A stretch of 64,000 nucleotides of DNA from Apostichopus japonicus (lineage: Eukaryota > Echinodermata > Holothuroidea > Aspidochirotida > Stichopodidae), in the NCBI RefSeq assembly GCF_037975245.1, contig NC_092579.1, positions 7,711,001-7,775,000 on the forward strand, given 5' to 3'. Below the pieces are notes generated by a model that ran no database searches, had not been told where the DNA came from, and saw nothing but the letters and a program-made list of their open reading frames with translations. Below are positions 1 to 12,565 of the stretch, one piece after another. A program made the translations under genes and the position numbers. Position 1 is the first letter of the stretch, and every line of letters begins with the position of its first letter.

Positions 1-848
1 AACTGCTAGGAAGAGAACTTTCTCGAGACTTGGCAAAGTGCCAGGAAACATATCGCTCATAGATCCTTGGCAAACTGCCAGAAAAAAAAAAAAAGGTACA
101 ACGTGGCACATTTGTTAAGAGAGGAGGGGGGGGGGGGGCCAAGCAGCCACCTGGCTTGACACGTGTAAGCTCAACTTTTACCGCAACGAGCTATCGACTA
201 CGTGAGCGATCCTATGGAATAAGCCTTTCTTGCTATTTCTTTGGTGAATACCAAGACAAACGCTTTAGTAAGTTGAAAAAGGGGTAGGATACAACCCCAG
301 CAAGTTACAAGCGCTAACACGCTCCGAACATACAGCATGCGCTTCATGAGCAATGTTCGATGTTCCGACATCTTAAGCAGAGTTGCATTTCGTAGCACCT
401 GATGGCCTAGTCTTGACTAGCCTAGGCGCTAGGTGGTTTCAATAGGAAGCTGGAAACCTTTACTGCACTACGAAATGGACACATCTCGACAGGAAGAGAT
501 TTGAGAAGTAACGGGTACGTTATCATAACATTCAATACGTGTTTATTACGTTAAATGTGGTGTTGATAAAACGTTGACATAAGATGTCTATGAGATATTA
601 CGTTATATTAATGTTATATTAATGTCTTAACGGAAATTGTTTTGAAATAATAGCCCCTAAAGGGTTTCGGTAACATATTTCTTACACCTCTAATAACGCT
701 ATCATAGCAAAAGACTAAACATTTAGTAACGCCTTTGTGTTTGCTGAGTAACTCCCTGGACTCCATTAAACAGCCAGGATTTATGAGGTGGAATTTCTAC
801 AAACCCACCCTACACATCCCCTGTTGGGAGTTTGTTCCTGGTGAGTAG
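1..848. other. Non-coding stretch, no gene seen
   Basis: No convincing coding exon was found. The stretch holds a G-homopolymer around 123-138, a short self-complementary TTGGCA/TGCCA motif near the start, and AT-rich sequence at 520-660 with repeated ACGTT and TTAATGTTATATTAATGT words that resemble the interior of the CAGCAAACAC-type MITE at 61,993, but without its ends. Confidence 0.5.
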
Positions 849-1085
849 GGCTGTAGCTTAGTTAGCTCAGTGGTTAAACCCGGTGCCTTCCAATCAAAAG
901 GTCCCCGGTTCAAGTCACCCCAAGATTAATGTATGTTGTCCAGTTACAGAGCTGTTGACAATTCATAGTCATGGACATTAAATATGAATGTACGAGACTG
1001 ACTTTGGTCAGCTTGCGGCTTTGATAAGCCAATGAGGCTTCTTCACAAGTTCCTACTTGCAGGATGATCTAAATTACATACACAA
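849..1085 (+). repeat. tRNA-derived SINE
   Basis: The 5' part reads like a tRNA gene. An A-box (TAGCTCAGTGG) near 868 is followed about 45 bases later by a B-box (GGTTCAAGTC) near 907, the spacing of an internal RNA polymerase III promoter. The 3' side of the tRNA cloverleaf does not close, and the sequence continues for about 150 bases into a non-tRNA body. That is the layout of a SINE rather than of a functional tRNA. Confidence 0.6.
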
Positions 1086-1189
1086 ATACATACATATACT
1101 GTAGTTGTAAAAGCCACATAGCAGCTGTAGCATTGATTAAGACTCTCATGAAGCAAACTATCCATTCAGTACTCAATTTTTGGAGAGAA

Positions 1190-1440
1190 CTGTGGTCAAG
1201 CGGTGTAGGCAGTGTACTGGTGATCTAAGGCTTGCAGGTTTTAGTCCTGGCCAGATCATTCTGTTGTTTCCTTGGGCAAGGCACTTTATATCCATTGCGT
1301 CTTTCCATCCAGGAGGGATTTCTCTCTGTTTAACAGGTTATTTTTGAGAAGGGTAATATTGCTAGCGCCTCTGGCTTCGTTATCGATAGATAGGCTGGCG
1401 CAGTTCAACCCTCAATATTATTATTAATATTATTTTTCAT
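1190..1440 (+). repeat. tRNA-like SINE, second family
   Basis: A tRNA-like head (TGGTCAAGCGG near 1194, degenerate B-box near 1238) is followed by the word CTTGGGCAAGGCACTTTA near 1271. Similar words are conserved in the bodies of several animal SINE families. It ends in an ATT-rich tail near 1425-1437. No cloverleaf is retained. The assignment is by resemblance only. Confidence 0.5.
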
Positions 1441-1599
1441 GGAAAGAACCTCCATGAAACCTCCCTACAGGGTACAGCTTAGGTCTACATCATCAAGGCA
1501 GTACTTTTCTTCAGAGGTTTTCTGATTGCAACTGGTTGATAACTAAAGGGGTCATCAGCAGTACTGTGGTACTGCAAGCAGTACTGCGAGTGCTGCTGT

Positions 1600-3080
1600 A
1601 TTGCAGGCGCTAACAAGGTCATCATACAGGCCACTGTCCTTGACTTCTTTAGCAGCTTATACAGAGAAACCACTTTCCTGCACCACAGTGGCGTCAGCAG
1701 GGCAAAGGATCGGCCCCAACACCCTATTTGCAAAGATAACCAGGTTTCATGTACTTCCGCCTCGCTCTCAGGACTGTGGGGTCGGGGCTCTCTGGAGTCT
1801 TCCCAAGCCCAAGTACAGGGCACTTTGATCACCATCCTCTCAGACAACACGATGGTGGTGGCATACTGTACAGTAGCTACATCAATAGACAGGGTGGCAC
1901 CAGGGCAGAGGGACTGTGCCGTCTGGCATGGGAGACCCTCACCACAGCTGCAGAATCTGGCACGGCCCTATGGGTCTCCCATATAGCCAGAAAGGAGAGT
2001 GTGAGGGCCGATGCTCTGCCCAGGGGACAACTCGACCCCGACGAGTGAACCCTTCGCAAGGAATATGCGGTAGGTTTTTCCACATGTTCGGCATACCTCT
2101 GATAGACCTGCTTACGACAAAGGGCAACAATGGGCTGCCCATCTTTTGTAACAGGCGGTCCCACCTGCAGCCTTCCACATAGCACCAGGTCCCTGCCGTG
2201 AGATGGACCAGAGGTTTAAATTCTTCCCCCCCTTTGGCATGATCAGCCAGATACTGAGGAAGATTCGCAGCTCCAAGGGTAAATTCATCCTAGTGGCTCC
2301 CTCCGGACCCCGGGTCCCAGGCCGCAGGTCCCACACGCAGGCCCCAGACGGGGACGTCTGGTTTTCCAGACGGCTCCACGCTGGGCATTAGCCCAGACAT
2401 TGACCAGCTCACCAAAGGCATGGCTAATCGCCGTCCACGAGTCAGACAGTTAGCCCCCTCTGCGGGGCTCTCAGCAGTGCTGCATGCCCTGGCAGGGCCG
2501 CTGTACGAATCAACGGGGAACGCTTCCCTGGCTGCTCTTTCAAAGAAAACACTCTTCGTCATTGCGGTAGCGTCAGCGTGAAGGAGTTACCTCCAAGCCC
2601 TAACAACCAAACAGAACCACATCAGATTTGAGGGCCATGGGGCGAGGACGGTTCCAGACCCGTCCCTTATTGCCAAGAACCGGGCCTTGACTTTCTTGCC
2701 CGGGGACATTTTCTTTCCGGAAATCAAAACCCTTTCATCAGTGGCTGAGGACAAGCGATGGTGCCCAGTCAGGGCACTGAAGTGGTACTTAAACAGGACA
2801 GAGAAGTTGAGACAAACAACCTCCCTTTTCATCCTGCCACGACCACCTTAAACAGCAGCCGCCAAGGATACCCTATCCCGATGGCTAGTAGAGATGATCC
2901 ACCCGTTCACGATGGGGGGATACCCGGCCAAGAGATCACAACATCAGTGGGGCCTCGGCTTCCACAGCTCTCTCTGCCGGTATCCCGATACAGGACATCC
3001 TCAAGGTGGCAGCGTGGAAAACACCAACTACGTTCGTCGCCTGTTACTTACCTGACACTCTAGACGCCGAGGCAGCTCTT
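1600..3080 (+). pseudogene. Decayed DIRS-like retrotransposon (RT/RNase H end and tyrosine recombinase)
   Basis: Several + strand frames together read like the pol region of a DIRS-type element. An RNase H-like segment lies at about 1,810-2,045, with LSDNTMVVAY, YINRQGGTRAEGLCRLAWET and VRADALPRG in shifted frames. A connection region with FGIPLIDLLTT follows near 2,090. A tyrosine recombinase-like segment at 2,530-3,070 contains VIAVASA, ALKWYLNRTEKLRQTTSLF, WGLGFHSSL and a C-terminal ILKVAAWKTPTTFVACYL. That last segment carries the expected Tyr and is followed by a DTLDAEAALGSS tail. At least four frame changes and several stops break the reading, so it is a relic. The RT catalytic region upstream is missing or unreadable. 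The DIRS assignment rests on recognising the RNase H plus recombinase order. Confidence 0.75.
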
Positions 3081-3880
3081 GGTAGCTCGGCGATGTGAGG
3101 TCCGGTTGGTACTTGGTCCCACCCCTCGGGCCTCCCACCATCGGGCAGTGCCACTCGGTGCTAAGGTTGTGAGGAGACAGGTAAGCGAGGAGCGAAGTAA
3201 ATATTCCAAAACTTACTGGTTTGGATATTTACGAGTGACGAGCTTACCTGTCTCCATTCCCGCCTCCCTCCCCCGAGGGGGTGGGACACAGCCGGACGGG
3301 GGAGCAGTCGTTCGACTAGGCTCACGACTCCAAGCACAACACCAGATAGACAGAGCCAACAACTACTAAGAGTCACCGGCCAGGTCTATCGGTGAGGGTA
3401 ACTTTGCACCCTGTGTTTTTCATATGCGTACTCACCTAAGTTGTCTTAGGGTTAGCAAGTGTTGGGCCTTTACAGGATGAGGCTCCTTGTTAGGAAAAAG
3501 GGGTAGTTTCGCCTGCAGGGCTCAGGAGAGTGTCCCCCCTCCTTACCCGCTGCGGCGGGGAGGATTACACTCTCCCTGCTAGGAAGGCATCAGTGCCTTT
3601 TGTCAAGGGCTCACCTTTGAGAAGTTTAGTCGACGGGAGTCCTTGGGGGGTGGCCAGAGGATTCTGGCCACCCCTATTTCGGTGACCGTGAGGCCACTTT
3701 TAAGGAGTGGTCTCATGAGTAGTGAGGAGTGACCGAGGGGGGGGTTCGGTCATAGAGGGCGCACAGTGTTATTATTTTACCAGGACTTTATAGGCACGGT
3801 AGAATGAGGTGCTAAGGTTGTGAGGAGACAGGTAAGCTCGTCACTCGTAAATATCCAAACCAGTAAGTTTTGGAATATAT
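3081..3880 (+). repeat. Terminal region of the DIRS-like element with exact inverted and direct repeats
   Basis: A 54-base segment at 3,202-3,255 recurs as an exact reverse complement at 3,824-3,877. A direct repeat of about 30 bases (starting GGTGCTAAGGTTGTGAGGAG) begins at 3,157 and again at 3,809. The first copy is itself a hairpin, because GGAGACAGGTAAGC near 3,173 pairs with GCTTACCTGTCTCC at 3,242-3,255. DIRS-type elements carry inverted terminal repeats and internal complementary repeats, so I read this as the element's right end. The exactness of the 54-mer contrasts with the decayed coding region. Confidence 0.6.
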
Positions 3881-4289
3881 ATGTACAGGGATTATGTTAA
3901 TTGTAGGTATAAACATCATACTGATTTTTTTAGCATTTAATGTAGCCAATTATAGAAATAAGCTGAGTTTCAAGACAGGTGTCGGTGGTATAGAGTTCAA
4001 GTTTAGTCTGGCTAAGATTCACCGGACAGTGATTAGTTTGCAACGTTCTGTTGCCTAGATTTGATGGCATGTGAAATAAATTTCATTGTTGAATATGTGC
4101 TGCATCTGCATGAAATCACCATCATCAGCCTCTAAAGAATGCTGCAGTGAATAATTTATCGGGTGTTGCATCACAAAATGCTATGCAGAATGGGAAAGTT
4201 GCTAAGAGTACAGTAAGTGCAGGGATGCATCTAGTGGTGTTTGTTCTATAGAAGAACCAGTGTGAGACATGTGTTATTACTTTATTAGT

Positions 4290-4680
4290 GTTTATCTGCG
4301 ATCAGCTACAGAATCCAGTATAAAATACTTCTTCTCACCTTCTGTGCTCATCATCTTGAACGGCCTGTGTACCTGTCACAACTTCTCTTGCCATATACTT
4401 CGTTCCTCCAACAAACTGTTTTTAACTGTTCCAAAACCACGATTGAAGAACTATGGTTACAGAAGCTTCCAATACTCTGGGTCTTATCTCTGGAACAAGT
4501 TACCAGATCACATTCGAACATGCTATAAACTTTCTACTTTCAAAAGTCTACTTAAGACCCATTTTTTCACTTGTTCTTTTGTAAATTAATTTACTTTCTT
4601 TGTAAAGCGCTTTGAGCAGTAACTTTTGTTTACTGATTTGGCGCTATATAAGTCTCATTTATTATTATTATTATTATAGG
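4290..4680 (+). repeat. LINE 3' end (CR1/L2-like)
   Basis: The frame at 4,269-4,589 ends with a typical carboxyl end of a non-LTR reverse transcriptase: LRSSNKLFLTVPKPRLKNYG, then RSFQYSGSYLWNKLPDHIR and FKSLLKTHFF. It is followed by a short 3' UTR containing the LINE-like words GTAAAGCGCTTTGAGCAG and GGCGCTATATAAG, and by an ATT microsatellite tail at 4,660-4,678. This is a 5'-truncated insertion; no catalytic RT motif is present. Confidence 0.75.
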
Positions 4681-6357
4681 GTTTCAAGTGAGCTGCTGTT
4701 GTCTTCATAGCTTTGGAAAATACTCACCTACAGTACTGTAGTAAGTACTATAAACTAATGCCAAACCGTCACACGTACAGTACTTAGTTTAAATTTTAAA
4801 ACTTCTCTTTGCCAAACCTGAGAATCCTGAAACATGTATAATATCTTTAATATTAAACATAAAGTGATAGTTTGAACCAAAGTAGAAAGCTAGCCTAACT
4901 TTGACTACAATGCAGAAGACCCTTTTAAGCAAAGTCATACTTAGTCTGGTATTAAACTTCTTTGGAGGAAACGTTGATATCTAAACATCCACATCCAGCT
5001 GTCATTTATATCTAATTTTACTCTCCTACTCATTACACATACTGTACTCTGTCAGTTCTTACAGAGAAGTTTTCACTTGCCTGAAAAAGTTCTGAGGCAT
5101 GTTCTATAGATCATGTTTAAGTGAACTTGATATCTAAATCAATAAGCAGGGTTTGAGACTTGTGTCCGATGTCATCATGACCTGGTTGTTAGCTAGTGAT
5201 GATGAATCTGTGTGACTTCTCTGCTGTACATACTGTAAAGGCACCACTCCATGTGTACAGTATTGTACCTGTATGTGAGTGTTATTGGCAATGTGACAAC
5301 AACTGTTGTGGTCAGAGCCTCAGAGGCCTACTGTACAGTAGGGTTCATTTTATATTTGGAGAGAATCCAAGCATCCTGTGGGAAAAAAATGTCCTTCCAG
5401 AACCTCTTTCTTTGAATTCAGTTGAATTCTAATTCAAGGTACAAACTTGACAAAATTGTGGAAAATGTTTGTCAAGTTTAACCCTACAAGTATACTGCAA
5501 ATAAATATTCATATGTAAAAGTTATATACAAAATTCTAACAGACAAACTTAAGAACTAAAGGAGAATGTAACTACCATACATTCCTAGCAGAAAAGTTGT
5601 TTAGAATATGAAAAAAACAAATCAATGTACCCTAAATCTTGCCTTTCCCCCCATCAGTGGGTGCACTCCATGCCATTAAAGGGTGTCCCCCCCACCTTCA
5701 CCATCATTGTTGGGTCCACCTCCCTTGTTCACATTGAGAATTAAAAGAAGATCTAATGCCAAAAGGACGATCAACTACGTAGAGTGAATGCGCATGTACA
5801 CATGAACAGACCCTGCAATTGTTATCTCCCTTTTAGGGAGGATCCTAAGACCCACAAGGGCAATCAAGATTGTAGTGTGAATATTCAGGGGATCAAACAA
5901 CCTGAGATCTCTGGTTTAATACTTGCCCCCTCCTCACCATATCCCTTCCGTTAAAGTGTGTACTTGAGTTCTCCTAGGTATAAAGTAGCTAATCGATTAT
6001 TAAGCAATCATTGTGACATTTTCGCTGATTTGTTATGCAGGTCCAACACACCCTTTTCAATATGAACAAGTCCAGTGTCAGTTTTGTTACCTCTCCAGGG
6101 GGGGGGGGGCGGGGGGAGATCCGGATTTCATTTCAAATGTGAACATGACTTTTGTGTATTGGCAAAGCAGCTAGTGAATGAGACAAAGCCAGCTGCATTA
6201 ATCACGGTGTTTCAAACTTTGTAAGCTGCTGCATTTTGAATTGAATAGTTAAATCCAGCTGCATTAGCGGAATAATGTTTAATATAGTATAAATTTGTGT
6301 ATTTTTTTATATTGAAGGTGAGAACTTTGGGCCATACTTGAGGAGAGGGGAGGAACG
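4681..6357. other. Intergenic, upstream of the MXRA7-like gene
   Basis: No coding region or recognised repeat was found. The short words TACAGTA and TACTGTA occur unusually often here. A G/C homopolymer block lies at 6,100-6,116. A promoter for the gene starting at 6,358 should lie in the last few hundred bases, but I see no TATA box I would defend. Confidence 0.4.
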
Positions 6358-9300
6358 ATGTCAGAACTTGTGCTTGAGACTGAATATTTGTTTTTCACCG
6401 TGGCCTCCGTTGCTACGCTACTGGTCGTCATCCTCAGCTGGAGGGTCTTACAATCTAAGAAAGATATACAGAGAGGATTAGACAAGAATCAGGTACAGTA
6501 TTACACCAGGCAGATAAACAGGCAGACAGACAGATAGACCAATCAGAAGAGGGATAAGTACAGTAACAAATTAATTTAGAGATACAAGAGTGGCAGTGAA
6601 ACTGACAACTGTATTAAGTGTTCATAACAGCTATGTATGCTTCCAAATGTATCACAATTCATGGATAAATCAGCAGGAAGATTACAGTACATTAGGAAAA
6701 TAAAGCCTTCAGAGAATTCTCTGCTGTGATGGGGCCGCACACAGAATGTGGTCAGTGCAAATTAGGGACAGGGGCGCCAGTGCGTGCCATATCGGCGTGG
6801 TCAAGGAGGGGGGCGGGGGACCCTGAAGTTTAACAAGTTTCATCATTTCACTTATATCAGCTTCATATCAAAAGAATATTGAAAAAATAAAAAAGTTGTG
6901 TATCTTTCTTCCCAAGGATTTTTCAACATACTGTAGCAAAGTTAATTGGTTCGGGGAGGGGAGCACCTAACAATTTGTTTGGGGACAAGTTCCCTCGCCA
7001 TGCCCCCCTTTTGGCAATGTCACTGATCTTGTAGAGGAAAGCATAGTACAGTAAAGTTGTGCTTTCAAACTGACACATAAAATATATATTTACTTCACTC
7101 TGCTTATATGTACAGTAAGACAATATCTTCAATGACAATTTGATGCAACTATGCCCCACTGTTTATGAACAATATTTATTGGTTTATTGATCATGCATAC
7201 TCTTTTGCAATGGATGAACCATAAGCTAGCATTAAGATCTGTTATTTCTCCCTCACAAATCACACTAGAAATTACTGAAATGTTAAGAACACCATAATAA
7301 CACGGTTGTGTGGCTTTCAGCATCTTTGTAAAATCTGATGAGATGGGATAATGGTTCTGCAATTCCTAACCTCTGATGGCCTCTGCTGGCATTTTGGAAC
7401 TAAATCACAACAAATTAAATTCCCTTTAGGAGTAAGGAAATGAATCGGAAATAAAAGAGAATTGTTTATCGTGAGTTGGGTCATTAGGCGCCGATGCGAT
7501 CTTCCTGGAGCAAAGTAAAATGTTGGATTTAGCTTGGGGGAGAATGGTCTCGCTTAATTTGCTTTTTTTCTTTGAACAAGATTTTGTTTTCTCGTCAAGC
7601 TTCAGTTTATCATCGGTTGGGTACATGATCTGTTGAATAAAGTTAAAATGGCCGACAGCAACGTTACATATTAGACAGTCATAGTAATGTATTGGATTAA
7701 TGGATAGTTGTGCGGTACTGGAGCTTTACTCAGTCAGTCTCCACACATTGGTACATTTTGGATGACGTCACTACGTCACTGTGTCACGAATCGTATCATC
7801 TCTATATTTTGGTTTCTCTGTTTGGTTTTGGCTTTGGTTCGATCAAATTTTTGCTACAGTAGAGAGTGCACAGCAGCATAGAGCAGCATTATAAACTAGT
7901 TACAGTGAGCATTCCTTATGAGAGTAGAAAAATAATCAGACTAATGATTTAATGTCACGTTTGATAATCGTGTTAACACTGTATTGTACGGATGACAACT
8001 GGGTGATGGATACATAGCTTTACACAATCTTCCTCATACTATTAGACAGTGTGTTAAAACTGTATGTACAGTAAGCATTGAAATCAGTGACAGGGGATCC
8101 TAATGGTATGTTGGAAGAAAATGACTGTGGAAGGTTCATATTCCCCTCCTTTTACCCATTATTGGCTGTAAGGAAATGCAAACACATAATTTGCCAATTT
8201 TAAACAATATTAATAGCCCTATCTGAGAGAAAAAGAAAAAAGAAAAAAAAAAGGGGTAGTATAGATATTTAAGGGTTATGTAGTATTTAATGGCCATCCT
8301 GTTTATGTGGTGATTAGTATTATTACATAAAGCCATCAACGCGGTCATTAGTATTGCCCACAGATACTGTATGCTCTTTAATTGTCAGATAATTGTCATA
8401 ATATAATTATTTGAATTTGTAGTTTGAGAGATTTACTGCTACCTTAACTTATCAGTTTCACTCATTGAGCCGTTTAATTTTTTAAACAATTAATCAATCT
8501 CAATGTCTGGGAATCAAACCCTCCAAGGAGAGTACAGTTAATATTTGGCTCGACGACGTCTGGGAATAATCCATCTGGGTTTATATCAGAACCTGCACGA
8601 GAGTAAAGTTTGAATATCGTCAGCGTCGTATGCAATATTATTGATGACCTTTAGGTAAAATACTGAAAATGTAAACTATAAATAATAGAATCGCCACGGA
8701 TGGGTTCATTTGTTTGACAGGGGTTTTTTCGTCTCTTTTTTTTTTATGAATCGTTCAGGGAGATGGCGATGATCAGGTGAAAGGAAAGCATTCAGAAGAT
8801 GAATTAGCAGATGTAGACAACTTACTTATAAAGAGTTCGGAATTGAAGATCCTTGATTCCAAAGATCTACAGAAGTTACAAGAAGGGGAAGACCAGGGCT
8901 CGCCCAGCAAATCCAGTGAGGACCCTAACGTGAAGCGTGTCAGAGCCAAAGAATTGGAGGAAGAATTAGTCAAAGAGATGACGGATAGCCAGCTAGATGA
9001 AGAAAGGAGGTAACGCCAGTAAACTCTTTTAACAATTGACCTTATCCATCTCAGGGGCATGGGGAACATTAGGGCAGGATGAGGGGGAGGTTCAACTGTG
9101 TCTCGTTAGAGGGAGAGTGAAGGGGGAGTGTAAAAGCTGTTTATAGAGGCTCATTCCTCCCCCTTTGCACGTGCAGGGTGACATCATTGTCTATCTCTGT
9201 GTATTTGTTTCGTTGTCCACACACTGCACACAAAGTGTTGTAGTTGATTGGGTAACGTGCTTACTTTGAATTACTGGGTTGCATCTATTGTAGTACATTT

Positions 9301-10644
9301 ATTCTTTAGCAATTTTTAATTTTTGTTTTAGTGAATCCCTCTCTATGGAAGTATTATACATATGATATGATTTAATTATTATTCTAGGCCTAATTATTAT
9401 TTTTTTACATCTTTAACCGATTTTTCAAAAGTATCGATCAAGAGATTTCAAATCATTTGAGTTGCGTTTATTAAATCATATTGTGTTGTTGCATTACTAG
9501 AACAGTTCATTTGGATTGTGAAAGGGTGTATGCTGTGTTTGTTGCGTGGTGTGCCCTCCTTCAACGGATTTCAACCCTCCGTGGTTGATAATCCATTGGA
9601 GACTTTGGAATTACCTAAGTGCAGGTTTTAAGCACATGTGCTGCATTGCAACATAAGTAGATTGATGATAGTTCAGTTAATATTTACTATCATTTTGGAT
9701 AGGAATAGCAGTTAGGTACATACTGTTCTTATGCCAGCGTGACATTTGTGCACTGCATGTTACCCGTGTTTAAATTTGAAGAAAGGAGGACAAGTTGTCC
9801 AGGCCTGAAAAATGTGTCTATAGTATGACTTTAAGGTTTCCTTTTCCTTTGTGGGATAACTTAATTTTTTTTAAAGGTTACCTGCTGTTCGTTGATATCA
9901 GTAGCAGTGACCAAAATCCAATTTGACAAAGGTGCAGTATTTGCCTTGTATGGTCAATATGAGAAATGTGTCTTCAGTATGACTTTAGAGTTTCCTTTTC
10001 CTTTGTGGGATAACTTAATTTTGTAAAGGTTACCTGCTGTTCGTTGATATCAGTAGCAGTGACCATAATCAAATTGGACAAAGGTGCAGTATTTGCCTTG
10101 TATAGTCAATATATGGTCGAAGGACTGTTACTATTGACAATTTGCCATTCTGAATATAAAAAACCTAAATCCTCTCAACGGATGCAAAATTGCAACATAC
10201 GCTATTTAAAAATGGTCACGTAGTGTCAAAAACCTTAAAGAAAGCTTTTAAGCAGTTATTGGCAATGTTGGTGTTCAGAATATTGGTTTGCAATTGTATT
10301 CATCATTTATTAACGTAATTTTTCTGTTTCCAAGTTGGCATAGTGCTATAAAACTGAGGGAGCCAGTCCTGACTGAACTTTGGTATTATCAAGCAAGCTG
10401 TTTTTTTTTGCTTTCCTTTTTAAGTTCTTTTTAATGAACGCATCTACTGTACTAAGGAAGTAATTTCTGTGTTCCAAGAATTGTCATATATATCGACCTG
10501 CCTAACATGTCTGTCGTTTCTCCTCTCTGTAGAGTTCGAGAAGAACAGTTAGCAGCCATCTTTAAACTGATGGAGGAAAACCAGGATAGGTTTGGTGTGG
10601 ATTCGGTGGAGGATGTGAAAAGCCAGTACAAACTGTATGCATGA
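6358..10644 (+). CDS. MXRA7-like: MXRA7-like single-pass membrane protein, three exons
   Basis: Exons are 6,358-6,492, 8,759-9,009 and 10,533-10,644. Splice sites are CAG|GTACAG, TTCAG|GGAG, GAG|GTAACG and TGTAG|AGTT, with phases 0 and 2. They give about 165 residues. The start is the first ATG of the open stretch. Residues about 11-30 form a hydrophobic segment (EYLFFTVASVATLLVVILSW), a signal anchor near the N terminus. The middle is acidic and charged, with ELEEELVKEM. The C terminus, VREEQLAAIFKLMEENQDRF followed by a SQYKLYA end, resembles the conserved tail of matrix-remodeling-associated protein 7. Human MXRA7 has the same order of N-terminal membrane helix, charged linker and conserved tail, at roughly 200 residues. 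The molecular function of that family is poorly known. The exon model is sound; the family name is from recognition of the tail only. Confidence 0.72.
9805..10115. repeat. Tandem duplication, period about 154 bases, in MXRA7-like intron 2
   Basis: The segment starting AATGTGTCTATAGTATGACT at 9,811 recurs 154 bases later with few changes. Both units contain ACCTGCTGTTCGTTGATATC and end in GCCTTGTAT. The two units lie directly next to each other and no coding potential is seen. Confidence 0.8.
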
Positions 10645-12436
10645 ACAATACGTAGCTGGTATTGCCAGATACAAAAAAAACAAAAAGTTCTGTCCATATG
10701 CCTTTGGGTCAGTGCAAAGACACAATGAAACACAGTTTCCTTCTGCCTGTCTAGATGTTTTACAATTCTTTTCCAACGTTTGAAACAGCTGGAACATATT
10801 GCCAACTTTGTCCCTCTCTGGAGAACACAAAGTATATTTTTGCCTTGTTACTATTTAACGTTGAATTTTGCGTTGTTTATTCACACATAACTGGATACCC
10901 CATTAGTCTAATGAAGAGGTCCACATGGTTAAATACTATTTCACTTCTCCCAGTTAATGAGTTATTATCAATTAAAAGAATAGTCCAGAGTTCTTTTCGT
11001 ACTAATGATAGATAACACCAAAAATGCTTAACAACATTTCACCAAAGCATACGTATGTGATTTGCAGATTGAGAGCATATGACGATTGATACTTCACTAC
11101 CAGAAGCCGCCTAAAAGTTTTAACAGTACGAACAGGGTTGTGACATCATAGATTCACTTTGTCCAGACAGCCCAGACAGTATTTCCTGGGGGAGGGGGGA
11201 GGGGAAGGGGGCCTCTAATGCTGGGTACTGCTTGAAAACACCCCTTCCTAGCCATTACAGTATAACAATATTTCAGACCTGGTTTAGTGTGTTTTATATG
11301 TGTAGTATTTTGATTACAACAGAGCATTAGAGAAGTCCAGCAAAGTATAATTAACTAAATGAAGAGAACTATGGGTGATAATAGCCAATCAGCTTTACTT
11401 CAAGTTATTTACTGCTAATCTGTAAGTCAAACGAAAATAATATACATCTATATGCTTTCCTGAAGTGTTGTTTTGTAATTTTCAGGTTATCTGTCATTAA
11501 CATGATAAACCTCTGGACTCTTCTTTTTAAGTCTAATGAAGAAAATTTTGTATCCCACAAATTTAATGTAATAATCCTGTTAAAAAACAAAAACCACTAC
11601 AAAGTTTTCTTGCTAATTTAACCATTTCTGATGCAATTTTGATAGACTCAATTAAACTGGTGATATTGTATAGTTTAGTAACTTTCTTTGACCGGGGTGA
11701 AGGTTTCCTCAAGATGGTGGCAAAATTAAGGGCAATTCCAGCTTCTATTTATATTTAAGGATGGTATTTTGTGGGTTTGTGTTAAAATTTGTTTATATTG
11801 TGCAATGTTAGGAGAGCATATTACAGTAATTAGGATATTGGTGCTTAGCAAACAAGAAAGCAATGCTTATTTGAATATACCATTTCATTTTTTTTGCATT
11901 TATCTATATATATATATATACTGTATATACAGTTTCAATTCAAATGAGTTTTACTCTGGTAAAATATGTACAGTAATTGAACAAGTGAAAACTGACTGGG
12001 AAATTAAAGACAAATTTGAAGAAAAAAATAAAGCAAAGCATCTTTGTGGAGATTTATTCTGTTCTCACAAAAGCCTGGCCATTCTAGTAGTTAGTGATAC
12101 ATCAGGAGAAAATTATAGTTTTTCATGTTACATAGGCCTGATGTGAGGGAAGGGGAGGGGGTCTTCGGGGCCTACGGTGTGGGACCAGGGTTTAATTAGA
12201 GGGCCTGGGAAATATGGAGGGAGCATGGGTAAAAATGCCACCACTGTTCTTTCTAATTGTAGTATGGTTATATCCTGTCATTGGGATAGGGAGAAGGGGT
12301 TTGTTGTGGGTCATCCATTTATCAATATATTTTCCACTTCATCGGCATTACTCTTCGTCTGTGTTGTGTAAATTGCTTGTGTTGGTGTTGGTGCCTTGCA
12401 GCATATTGATGACGGCAAAGATTCTCAGTTGAGCCG

Positions 12437-12565
12437 TCACAAAAGAAAACGCACTTCTGTGCGTGTTTTTGTCCCTTCTGTTACTGTTACTTGCCATTTA
12501 GCCTTTGAAGAAGATCCTGCTAGGATCGAAACGTCAGGCACTCTTACTTTTACACACACACAAAA
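12437..12565 (+). repeat. Copy of the GAAGAAGATCC...GATCGAAACGTC hairpin repeat
   Basis: From 12,492 the sequence GCCATTTAGCCTTTGAAGAA and the following GATCCTGCTAGGATC hairpin and GAAACGTC match the arms of the palindrome at 15,582-15,724. Here the downstream part diverges into an ACAC run at about 12,552. The hairpin followed by GAAAC loosely recalls the stem II/GAAA part of hammerhead motifs seen in Penelope-like elements, but the CTGATGA box is not preserved. Confidence 0.55.

Noticed and set aside
849-925. A functional tRNA gene
   Set aside because: The A and B boxes are present but the acceptor stem does not close and the sequence runs on into a SINE body.
8773-9069. Minus-strand 98-codon frame
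   Set aside because: Antisense shadow of MXRA7-like exon 2.
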